DNA of 64,000 nt, taken from contig NC_086180.1 in NCBI RefSeq assembly GCF_023053635.1, forward strand, positions 6,949,206 to 7,013,205, given 5' to 3'. How positions within the stretch are numbered: the first letter of the stretch is position 1; each line of letters opens with the position of its first letter. Both the position numbers and the translations under genes were made by a program. The notes below the pieces were generated by a model, which did no database searches, was not told the DNA's origin, and worked only from the letters and a program-made list of their open reading frames with translations. Shown piece by piece: positions 31,659-41,200 of this stretch. This DNA comes from Elgaria multicarinata webbii. Lineage: Eukaryota; Chordata; Lepidosauria; Squamata; Anguidae.

Positions 31659-34440
31659 TTATTTCTTACCCACCTCTCCATTCTGATTGAGGCGGGGAAC
31701 AACAGTAAATATAAAATACATAAAACTGAATTAAAAACATAGTATACATTAATAAAAATCCTAAAAACATCCTAAAATTCCACTGGATAGGCCTGCTGGA
31801 ATAGATCAGTCTTTATAGCTTTCTTAAATGCTAAAAGACTATGAAGTTGACGAGTCTCTTTCGGCAGACCATTCCACAGTCTGGGAGCAGCAGAAGTGAA
31901 GGTCCTCTGGGTAACACTTGTCAGCCTAACTTTGGCAGACTGAAGTAGATTCTTCCCAGAGGACCTGAGTGTGTGGGGCGGATTGTACCGGAGAAGGCGA
32001 TCCCGCAGGTAATCTGGACCCAAACCATGTAGGGCTTTAAAGGTGATAACCAACACTTTATACTTAGCCTCTGGTGATGATTCACAGTGGAATGTGTGAA
32101 CTCATTCTATTGAAAAGAATTGTGCTTGAAGCAACATGAGGCAGCATGCTTCGGTCTGCGGTGTCTGATCTGTGAAGAGTCATTTGTACACACGCAAGCT
32201 GCCCTTGATGGTACCATTATCAAGGAGGTAGGTCTCCGCTATCACAGAGGACAGCTCCAGCGACAGCTCTTAGCAGGGATGCTGAAGTCATCTGCACAGA
32301 TGCTTGGCTCACACTTCCCTGTTCCCTTTGGGCTTAGCTGCACAGCAGCTGGAGGGAAATTAATTTTCTCAGAAGTCATATATTTTAGGGTGGTTTGGTC
32401 TTGAATTGTCAATTAAGACCTATTAGCTTTGTTTCAGGTTTATTGGGCTCCACAATAAACTTTTTAATAAGGGTTTGTCTAATTCACATGACCGTTGGAA
32501 ATGTAATACACCTAATGCTTCCTTTATCCATATGTTTTGGCAATGCCCAATAGTCACCTCCATTTGGGAGGAGGTCATAATATGGATAAACTTTCTATTG
32601 GAGCACTCTTTAATATTGAATGATGTACACGTCCTCCTAATTTTTTTACCGGTTTCTTGGAAGCTAATGTAACATTGGAAGGACAAAAGTTCACCTCCTA
32701 TAATGCAATGGATTGAGGACCTAACATCATCATCATTATCATCATCATCACCATCATTATTATTATTACATTTGAATGGGTGGTATACAGGCATGACATG
32801 CAAATGAATAAATACATGGACACTTGGTCTACTTTTCTTGATGCTTATGCATAATTTTCTGTCCTTGTTTCAGAATTTTGTATTTAATGGAATACTGATA
32901 TTTCTTATGTACGTAATGTTTTGTTTTTGTTTTGTTTCCTTTTCCTTTCTTTTCTACATGATTTGTTTCGTTCTGTTTCATTAACATCACAATAAAAACA
33001 TTAATAATAATAAAAAAGGCCCATTAGCTTTAGAAAAGACCCATTCTTGGTGGAAAGGAAAACTGCTAGAACCGGTTTGTTGATTTGGATCAACACAGAT
33101 GCTGGAAAGTTTGGCCCCTCCTTGAGGGCGTGGCTATCGGGGCTGTTATGACGAGTGCCCATGCTTCAAAAATTGCCAGTATACCACTGGCTATTGGACA
33201 TAATAGCTGGAGGGAAACACAATTTTTAAGCTTCCTAGACTGTCCTCTGATCTGTGTAGACCTTCCTTCCCATGGTAGACTGAGGCCGTAGCTAGACCTA
33301 AGGTTTATCCCAGGATCATCCCAGGTTCGTCCCTGCCTGAGCGCTGGATGCCCTGTGTGGCACTTAGATGAACAGGTTTGACTCCAAGACAATCCTGGGA
33401 TAAACCTTAGGTCTAGCTAAGGCCTGATACTCTTAAGTTTGCTGACCTCACTTTCTATTTCCTTCTTGTACATGCTCTTGCCTTTCAGAGAAGAGACCCT
33501 CTCTTTGGGTCTCCCTCCAACTTGGGTTGGGGACCCTTCTATCCAATGTATTTTTCCTGCAATAAAATACAAACTTTCTTATTTCTTTGACCTCCAGTGT
33601 GATTTATCCAGGGTGAAGTTGTGCTTTTATATTGTATTTTATATCATGTTTTTATACTGTTAGTTTTATACTTTGAATGGTTTTAATTTTGTGAACCGCC
33701 CAGGGAGCTTTGGCTATTGGGCGGTATAAAAATGCAATCAATAAATAAATAAAGTGTGCTCATTCAGCTCAGCCTTGTCAGGATCTTGTGGTTCTGCTAA
33801 CAGCTTGTGAGTTTCACAGAAATGCACTTTCCATCTTTACACAATTTGATGTCATTGGGTAGGATCCAACTGCTGGTTCCCAGCTTGTGTGCAGCTGGCC
33901 GTGCAAAATAATGACCAGAATCATGACCTGCCACTTCCACAAACTTGCATTTCCAGTCATTTGGGGAAACGCTACATCACTGCCGCTGACATGGCTGGTT
34001 GTGCATGTGCTGGGAACCGGTGGTGGCGGCCGCCAGCATTAGGGCACCATTGGATCCTAACAATTGTCCTTAGGGGAAAGTAGTGAGTTCAGAAAGGCTC
34101 CAAACCTTTATGGTAGTACCATTGCTTACCAGTAGACTCTTCACAATTTTATCTCTGGGGATCTTCAAGTAAGTGCAGTCTTCTCCATCACACAGTTTGA
34201 TATCTTCAGTGACCTGGATTGAGAGGGAAAAGAGAAAAGTGGGCTCGTGTAACTCAGCGGGGTTAGATAAATGATATTGGCTTAAAGACAGCACCAGTGT
34301 ACCTCTGGACTCTGTGGTGAGTCAACCTCTCTCTTCCCACCAGGGTACCAACCGTGGGACCAGTGCTGAGCTTTGGACAGATGGATGCTGACTGAGAGCA
34401 CTAGGCAGAAGAAAAGCAGGACGGACCTTTGGCATGCCAT
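31038..34440 (-). CDS. GNRH2: Gonadotropin-releasing hormone II precursor, three coding exons
   Basis: Secreted neuropeptide hormone precursor. Coding exons are complement 34,440-34,303 (46 codons), 34,213-34,130 (28 codons) and 31,076-31,038 (12 codons plus TGA), all with GT-AG introns in phase 0, giving 86 residues, the usual size. Residues 1-24 are a signal peptide ([11 protein letters not shown]...LSKA). Residues 25-34 are [10 protein letters not shown], identical to GnRH-II of jawed vertebrates, followed by GKR for amidation and cleavage. The associated peptide carries [20 protein letters not shown] and ends LARQLQKKK, the conserved GnRH-II tail. An acceptor at 34,475 gives a 34-nt leader before the ATG, joined to an untranslated exon near 37,470. 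The final short exon is followed by ATTAAA. In human GNRH2 lies beside MRPS26 in the same orientation; here it is opposite and about 22 kb away, with the vasotocin-like gene between. The frame is intact. Confidence 0.95.
31137..31400 (-). repeat. L2-clade LINE 3' fragment
   Basis: Starts with an ATT-rich tail and TTATTTCTTACCCGCCTCTCC, then ATTCCACTGGATAGGCCTGC. Same subfamily as 31,600-32,070. It begins ~60 bp upstream of GNRH2 exon 3 in the intron. Confidence 0.75.
31600..32070 (-). mobile_element. L2-clade LINE 3' fragment with (TAA)n tail
   Basis: The minus strand reads [39 protein letters not shown] and [18 protein letters not shown] ~54-bp (ATA)n run at 31,604-31,657 marks the 3' tail. 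Confidence 0.85.
32420..33016 (+). mobile_element. L1/Tx1-like LINE C-terminal fragment
   Basis: Reads [20 protein letters not shown], an L1-group zinc-knuckle-like C-terminus, and ends near 33,016 with CACAATAAAAACATT and an A/T-rich tail. In GNRH2 intron 2. Confidence 0.6.
33283..33424. mobile_element. ~145-bp palindromic MITE, copy 2
   Basis: Near-identical to the reverse complement of 10,911-11,057 (shares GACGAACCTGGGATGATCCT and CAGCGCTCAGGCAGG). In GNRH2 intron 2. Confidence 0.8.
33606..33755 (+). repeat. L2 LINE 3' tail
   Basis: TTGTGAACCGCCCAGGGAGC, TATTGGGCGGTATAAAAATG and an AAATA tail. Confidence 0.85.
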
Positions 34441-34479
34441 AGTGTTGTCTAGAGCCCCAACGTCTCAGTGAAATCTAGA

Positions 34480-35190
34480 AGGAAAGAAGGAAGGAAGGAG
34501 AGAACTAGAATGCTCTGCAAGGGTAGGAATCCCAAGGGATTCTTTTGAAGTCCTGTACTATTCCTATGGTTAGCAGGACTGCCAACAAAGTCCATGTGTT
34601 ACATATGTAATACAGACATGAAGACAAGCGCCATGGTCCTGTCCACCCATCTGGAGGGGCTCTGGTCCGGTGAGGTCGGTGGGTATGTGGGAAAGGGCCT
34701 TCTTGGGATGGCCCCAACTCTGGACCATCTGGCCCTTTGTGTTTCAACTCTCAGAGGAATTATAGAGATGGTTCTTTTGTGTATGCTTTTCCTCTTAGGG
34801 ATCCTCTAAACATTTCCATTACACAATGTGAACAACGACCAGGATGTCTTTTGCCCTATCCCCTGGAAATCCCACTTCTAAGAGAACCACAAGTAATGTG
34901 TTAATATCCGGAAAAAGCAGGATCTCCCAGTGTGTAAACTCAGCATTGCACAATAATTCACCACTAGATGGCACTGTCTCAATATGTGAACAGAGCAGGC
35001 TAAGAGAGGAAGTATTCATTTCAAACCATGTGCTCCAGCCGATGTAACTGAGCTCATTGCAATCCCCAGAAAGAAAGCAGAAGAGCAGAAAGCCCTGGTA
35101 AGGCAGCGGGCTTTTTAAAAAATGTAGAGAAGCTCTTAGTCTTATCTCTTTTTTTTTAAATTGCTTAGCAATCCCCCTCCCCTTTTAACT
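34480..35190. other. GNRH2 intron 1, no repeat recognised
   Basis: Mostly unique sequence. A purine-rich GAAGGAAGGAAG run at ~34,481-34,500 lies just upstream of the coding-exon acceptor. No additional exon was found. Confidence 0.4.
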
Positions 35191-35192
35191 CC

Positions 35193-35205
35193 ACTTGTGT
35201 TTGCT

Positions 35206-35236
<31 letters not shown>

Positions 35237-35480
35237 TTTCATTTCTTCCTTTTTATATTTTTCTAAGCTGCTTCAGGGGGAGGGGTCATCTTGGAGCTGA
35301 AAAGTAGTATGAATAAATCAATAAAACCACTAAAATAACCTCTTGCTTATCTATAACCGCATAGGGCAAGGCAAAGATTGCCTTAAGATGCCTTAAGACT
35401 GAGACTGCGTGCAATGATATCATGGCAGAAGCAGGGCCGTTCCTGAACTGAAGACTGAGTGTATCCACACTGACAAGTAA
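35193..35480 (-). repeat. LINE 3' tail with (TTTA)n
   Basis: A (TTTA)n run at 35,206-35,238 is followed by TTTTTATATTTTTCTAAGCTGC, consistent with a minus-strand LINE/SINE terminus. Family uncertain. Confidence 0.45.
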
Positions 35481-35585
35481 AGGGTTTGCTGTACACTTTT
35501 ATAAGACAGGCGGCACAGTTTCTTCAAAGGTCAGCTATATGACAGAGGCTTTGAGAAGGATGAAGTGTTCAAACTAGACCTCTAA

Positions 35586-35695
35586 GAAAAATGTTGTTCC
35601 CCGCCTCAATCCAGAGGGAGAGACGAGTAAGAAATAAATAAATAAATAAATAAATAAATAAATTATTATTATTATTATTATTATTTATTAAATGT
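35586..35695 (+). repeat. L2 LINE 3' tail
   Basis: TTGTTCCCCGCCTCAATCCAGAGG followed by GTAAGAAATAAATA and (ATT)n. Confidence 0.75.
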
Positions 35696-35699
35696 CTAA

Positions 35700-36020
35700 G
35701 GCTGCCAAGGAATGTACCACAAAAGATTGCCCCACATTGTGGCAAAGGCGGTTTGTACATCATGACGAGTGCCATTTTTGGAGCTGCAGAAGAAGGATTT
35801 GGTAAGTGGCACTGATATAAAGCAGTGCATTAACTGTGATCATAAATGTGCGACATGCATAAATGGGAAGGCCACCAGGCCACCATCTCCAAGAAAAATC
35901 AGAAGCGCTTAAGCAAGCCTCTTGAACGGATTCACACTGACCTGAGGGTGGCTGAATGTGGTCCTATTCAGCCACCCTCAGCTGGAGAGAGCAGATACAG
36001 TCTTTTATAGACAATGTTCA
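35700..36020 (+). mobile_element. Ty1/copia pol fossil fragment (integrase N-terminal region)
   Basis: Short pieces resemble the copia pre-integrase zinc region (CATCINGKATRPPSP) and the start of the integrase core (KPLERIHTDL). The fragment is old and broken, without LTRs in view. It is separate from the young copia element at 11.6-15.2 kb. Confidence 0.5.
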
Positions 36021-36164
36021 GGGATGATGAGAGTTGTAGTCTAGAAACATTTGGAGGGCCACCGTTTCCCCACCCCTGTTCTAAAGCCTGATTCAGATGT
36101 TACTATCTACTCCATGGGAAATCAATTAACTTTATTCTATCCGTCTTCAACCTAGTGCCTCCCA

Positions 36165-36255
36165 GATGCATTGGACTACAACTCCCATGATCCCCAGCCA
36201 GCATAGCCAATATTCTAACACGTCCGGAAGGCACCAGCTTTGGGAAGGCTGGTGT
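36165..36255. repeat. Palindromic repeat (GGACTACAACTCCCA family)
   Basis: TTGGACTACAACTCCCATGATCC followed by CAGCCAGCATAGCCA. Same family as at 6,815 and 57,555. Confidence 0.6.
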
Positions 36256-37015
36256 AGTCAAAACAGCACACCCTGAAGCCTCTCACATGTAACTCATATT
36301 CATCAACTGTTGGTCTTGCTTCTCTCTTTCTTTTCCCTTCGCTCTCTCCCTCTAGACTTCAGTTGCAACCTCCTCAGGGCCGTGACCCAAAATTTGGGCT
36401 TACGTAATGACCTAAAGGATAAACGAAGCAATAACAACCTTTTAAGTGCAGTGGAACACTTAAGAGCACACGAATTGGGAATCCACTGCTCACATTTAAC
36501 TGCCTGCAGCTAAAACAGAGCACCCCTGTTTCAAATGCTATGCGCCAATGCTCTTTCCCGCCATGGAGATGCATGTCTGTACAGGAACTTGCACTGGTTT
36601 AAACATTGCTAAGCAGTAGCTGAATATAATTCATAGACGTGAGCAACGAGCTACCAGGTGGTGACAGCAGCCCACCAGTACCATACACCAGCAACCGATG
36701 GCAGATATAGCTCAGGGCAGAAGATGCCCAAATATTGCCTAACCAAACCTCATGTGACAAAATGTACCGTCAATTGAATGAGTGGACGTGGGAGCAATTT
36801 CACCCATTTCACATTTTTCACGATCTGGAAAAGCAACCTAATACAGCCTTGGGGAATCAGAGTACTGAAACATATTTGCAATTAACGTCTTTAGAACACA
36901 TTCTGCCTCAAGGCAACGTACGGAATAAAAATGCATCTATGTCAAAAACAAATAGAAAAGAAATATAAAAAACCCACGCACTATAAAAACAAATCACACA
37001 CACATACAAAACCAA
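36256..37015. other. GNRH2 intron 1, nothing recognised
   Basis: No exon, domain or clear repeat found. Confidence 0.4.
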
Positions 37016-37019
37016 TTGT

Positions 37020-37258
37020 GGGATGCACTCCATCAGGGGAATTGCCTGGCACCTAATTTGATTAGTTTTGCCAGGTTGAGGTCCTTTTTTAATTTATCCC
37101 AGCTTTTAAGAGATTCTTGGTGTTTAACCTGCTGCCGTTGCATTTACAGTTTCTACATTTTATCTGAACTTTTTACTGGCTGCTTTATTTTATGTTTGTT
37201 ATATTGTGAGCCACCTTGAATATTCTTAGATTTATAAGGCAAAAAGAAAGAAAGAAAT
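37020..37258 (+). repeat. L2-like LINE 3' end
   Basis: TGCCAGGTTGAGGTCC-type sequence, then TTGTGAGCCACCTTGAATATTC and an AAAGAAAG tail. Confidence 0.6.
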
Positions 37259-37454
37259 GTTTAATGTAACACCACCATCATGAAAAGAGTATAAAAGGTC
37301 AGATCCATAGACATATTGGCAGTTAACCACCTTTATAACACATCCTCTCCAAGAACATACTGCCCAGTTTAACACTCAGCTGGGAAGGAACAAAATCATG
37401 CAAGTTGCTTGCAAGACATGGATTCTTAGAGAAGCTTCATAAACGTCTACTCAC

Positions 37455-37490
37455 CCGCACTCAGCTCTTTCGCTCCTCTGCCTCTGTCCT
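37455..37490 (-). other. GNRH2: GNRH2 untranslated first exon
   Basis: On the minus strand CAGAGGAGCGAAAGAGCTGA is followed by GTGCGG and a GTGAGT donor at 37,454. It starts roughly 30 bp below the TATA box. GnRH genes characteristically begin with a short non-coding exon, so this is the likely start of the GNRH2 transcript. The exact start is estimated. Confidence 0.65.
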
Positions 37491-37512
37491 GAGATTCCAC
37501 GGATGCTCTGGG

Positions 37513-37520
37513 TATTTATA
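37513..37520 (-). promoter_or_regulatory. GNRH2: GNRH2 TATA box
   Basis: TATAAATA in the context AGTATAAATACCC on the minus strand, ~30 bp upstream of the predicted non-coding exon. Confidence 0.7.
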
Positions 37521-37640
37521 CTATTCTCTGTGTGCTTCTTCAGTGGAAGCAGCTGGGGGGGCCAATGAGAAGGGGCTGTATGCTGACGTTGGCTCCATCG
37601 TTCACCTGAGATGCATTTGAGCCTCCCTCCTACCAGAGCG

Positions 37641-38117
37641 ATGCTCTGCTAAGACTTTCTCAGCAATCTGTCTTCTGCCCTTTTCTCTCGCAATAGATGG
37701 CTTTTTAGTGAAAAGCTTTCATAGCAGCAGCTATGCAACCCCTGATGCATTCAGAAAAGGACTTGTAGTTGGTTAGATGGGACACTTGTCCCAGATGCTG
37801 CCTAATCTTAAACTCTGCCAACTCAACTTGCTCCATTACTGTTCTACGATTAAATGGCCATCGTTTAACAGACAATTCTTAAATGCTCACAAAAGGGTGC
37901 AAATGAAGAAGTTTCCTTAGTGTGCACCTCAGTGTGCTCACATTTATTCTTGGCTCTTTGCTTCGGAGCCTGCTAAGGATGACAACCTTTGTTCAGTCCC
38001 CTAAGGTGAGGCAATTTAGTTGCTAGGTATGAAAATAGGTGTGAGGGGAGGAAGAGGATTGGTGCAATGGTGGTGGCTGCTACTGTCACAAAGCACAGGT
38101 GCCTTCCTAAAGGCAGG
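37641..38117 (-). promoter_or_regulatory. GNRH2: Duplicated conserved block B (GNRH2 upstream region)
   Basis: Inverted partner of 17,768-18,239. In GNRH2 orientation it spans about -600 to -120 relative to the TATA box. The TATA-proximal ~170 bp is the best conserved between copies. No tail, terminal repeats or coding frame mark it as a mobile element. GNRH2 upstream enhancer function is an inference from position and selective conservation. Confidence 0.6.
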
Positions 38118-38240
38118 GAAATCAACGTGAAGTTCCTAGGGAGAAAGGGGACCCAAGGTCTAATCTCACAAAGGTTCACAAAGTTTTTTGCTCTTTAATG
38201 AATGAATGAATGAACATTTATTAGTAGCCCTATAGCAAAT

Positions 38241-41200
38241 ACTACTACTACTTTCTTTATTGCGATCCATAGATCCGTAAAAAGAAAGAAACAAACAACA
38301 GACAAACAAACACAAGAATCAGACATGAAATCATACAGTTAGAGCTATTGTCAACTTTAGTCTAATACACAATGAGCTCTAATCTTAGCCGCCACTGTAA
38401 GAAATTTAGCAACAGCCAAAGTTACACTTGAGGACTTATCTTCCAACAGAAACTTAACATAAAATTTGCCTGTACTTCTGGACAGTTTGCTCAACAATGG
38501 GGTGATCATAAGATGGCGGGCCTGATTATAAAAGCTACACGACAGAAGGATATGCTCCATCGTCTCCACTTCCGTATTCCTACAGGGGCACCGTCGTTCC
38601 TGATACGGGACACCAGCATATCTGCCCTGAAGTAATTCAATAGAATAAACATTGCATCTGGCCTTGGAGAAGGCAATACGATATTTAGCCACCGACAAGT
38701 TCTTTAGATAGTCGGCCAGCTGAAGAGGCCCAACGTAATGAACGTGCAATGCACTGGGAGAGCAAGAAACATGAGAGCGAGCGCGTAAGTCGCAGAAGGC
38801 TATATCCCACAGTCTTTGTTTGACAGTTTTAAAAGCAAAATTCAAGCCCAGATTAAGGAGGAGGGAAGAGGAGAGACCTATTGAAGCTGCCTTCCTGGCA
38901 AGAAGTTTAGACCAGCTGTTCACTTAGTTGTCCTGAGCCAGACAGGGAAGCAGACCTGAGCCCCTCCCAAAAAGACTAACTTCCATCCAAAATTTTAAGG
39001 CAGACCACCAAGCCCTAAGCGAAAGAGAGCTTTCCCCGGTTTCCAGCAGAAGTACAGAATTAGGGACACACTTTGGGAGTTGAAGAAGGGTCCTCAAAAA
39101 CCTTGTCTGCAGCCTATCTATCTCAGATGTTAATCCCCCTATCCAGATATTGGAGGCATATAAAAGCTGGGCTGCAGACTTGGCATTAAACACTTTGATG
39201 GCAGACGGTATAAACATTCCCCCTTTAGTAAAGAAAAAGCGTGTTATTGCAGCTGAACTGACTGAAGCTTTATTAAGGGTAGCCGATCTATGGGCACTCC
39301 AGGACAGGGTATGATGGAAAAGCAGCCCCAGGTAAGAGAAAATTTTTACCTGTTCCAAGATATGCCCATCAAGAGACCACCGACGTTGAGAAAATCTATT
39401 TTCAAAGACCATGACTTTAGATTTCTCAAAATTAATTTTCAGATCGTTGGTCAAACAAAAGTTGGAGAATTTCATTAAAAGATGTTTCAAACCAAGTCTA
39501 GAGCGGGAGAGAATAACAGCATCGTCTGCGTAAAGTAAAATAGGAATTTTCCTTGCGCCAAGTTTGGGCAAGTGTCCTTCATGGTCAAACAGGGCCTCCT
39601 CAATATCATTTATGTATAAGTTAAATAGTGTAGGTGCGAGGATACAGCCCTGTCTTACTCCTCTAGACATAGGAATTTCATTTGAAAGCTGTCCCTGTGT
39701 GCCACATCTAACTTGCATCCTGCTGTCGCTGTATAGAACCATTATAAGATTAAGAAGTCTTTTGTCCACCAGGATTTTATCTAATTTCTCCCATAGTTTA
39801 GTTCTAGGGATGGAGTCGAAAGCGGACTTCAGATCCATGAAGGCGACAAACAGTTTGCTACGTAGAAACTTAAGATGTTTCTCGGCTAAGTGAAAAAGAA
39901 TCAGACCATGATCAGAAGTGGAGTGATTCTTTCTAAAGGCAGCTTGGGCCTCCGTGACAACATTATTGGCCTCGAGGATGTCAGTTAGTCTATTAGATAG
40001 AAATCGAGCATAGAGCTTGCCTATTATTGAGAGGAGGCTGATAGGTCTAAAATTCCCAGGATCCTTTGGATGTCCCTTTTTGAATATCGGAACCACAATT
40101 GCGTGTCTCCAACTGTCAGGGATTTTGCCAGATTGATTTATAATGGTAAAAAGAGCGGCTAACAAAGGGGCCCACCAATCCTGATTGATTTTAATAAATT
40201 CAGCAGGGATAAAATCTATGCCGGGTGCCTTACCCCCTTTAAGTTGTTGGATTAATTCAATCATTTCCTCCTTAGAGACTGAATTCCAGGGGGGGAAGGA
40301 GGAGAAAGTGACATCCTGCATATCAGCCTGAGCTGATTGTATAGTGTCTGGGTCGGTAAAAATGGCTCTGAAATGATCCTCCCAGACCTGAGCTGGAATT
40401 GTGCAACTGGGTGCTTGGCAGTTGGATCGTAAGGCGCCCGACACGATCTGCCAAAACATTTTTGAATCATTATTCAAGGAGGCATTTAACAGCAAGGACC
40501 AGGAGTTTCGTTCAGCTTGGCGTCTTTTTTGGGCTATGAGGGACTTATATTGCTTTTTTAGCTGAAAATAGGTCGAAGGGAGATAATTGCAGCCCGATTT
40601 TCTGTAGGTTATATAAGACTCCCTTAACTCATTTTTCTTCAGGTAACATTCTCTGTCAAACCAAATAGGGTCCTTATAGATCGTAGGGGCAGTATTATCT
40701 GGGCCTGACCTGCCTGCATGAGTTAAAGCATCTTGGAAGGAGTCGATTAAATCATCATATGCTTTTATAGAGGATGCAGCCGATTCCTTTCACAAAATTG
40801 CTGATCTTAGTCGAATTATTGAATCGGAGTTTAATCTTTCTTCTAGAAGACTGCTTAATTTATCAGACCATTTTACCCTTATTCTGTGTGGGCACTCGAA
40901 CAGGACATCAGTTAAGTGGGTATGGGGTAGTCTTAAATTAGGAGTTGGGGCACATAAAGTAAGGGTTAAAGGCTGGTGATCGCTACAGGTTCTTGTACCT
41001 ATATAAAAATGATAAACTAACTGGACGGCATTTCTAGATGCCAGCCCATAGTCTATTGTGCTTGAACCAAATAAATTTGAGAAGGTAAATTCACCTGAGC
41101 CTTCCCAAAGGTCCACCCCATTTAAAATAATTAAATCTAGACTGAGCTGAAATTGAGCCAGGCAAAAACCAGCGTAATTCAGAAACTGATCTTTTGAGTT

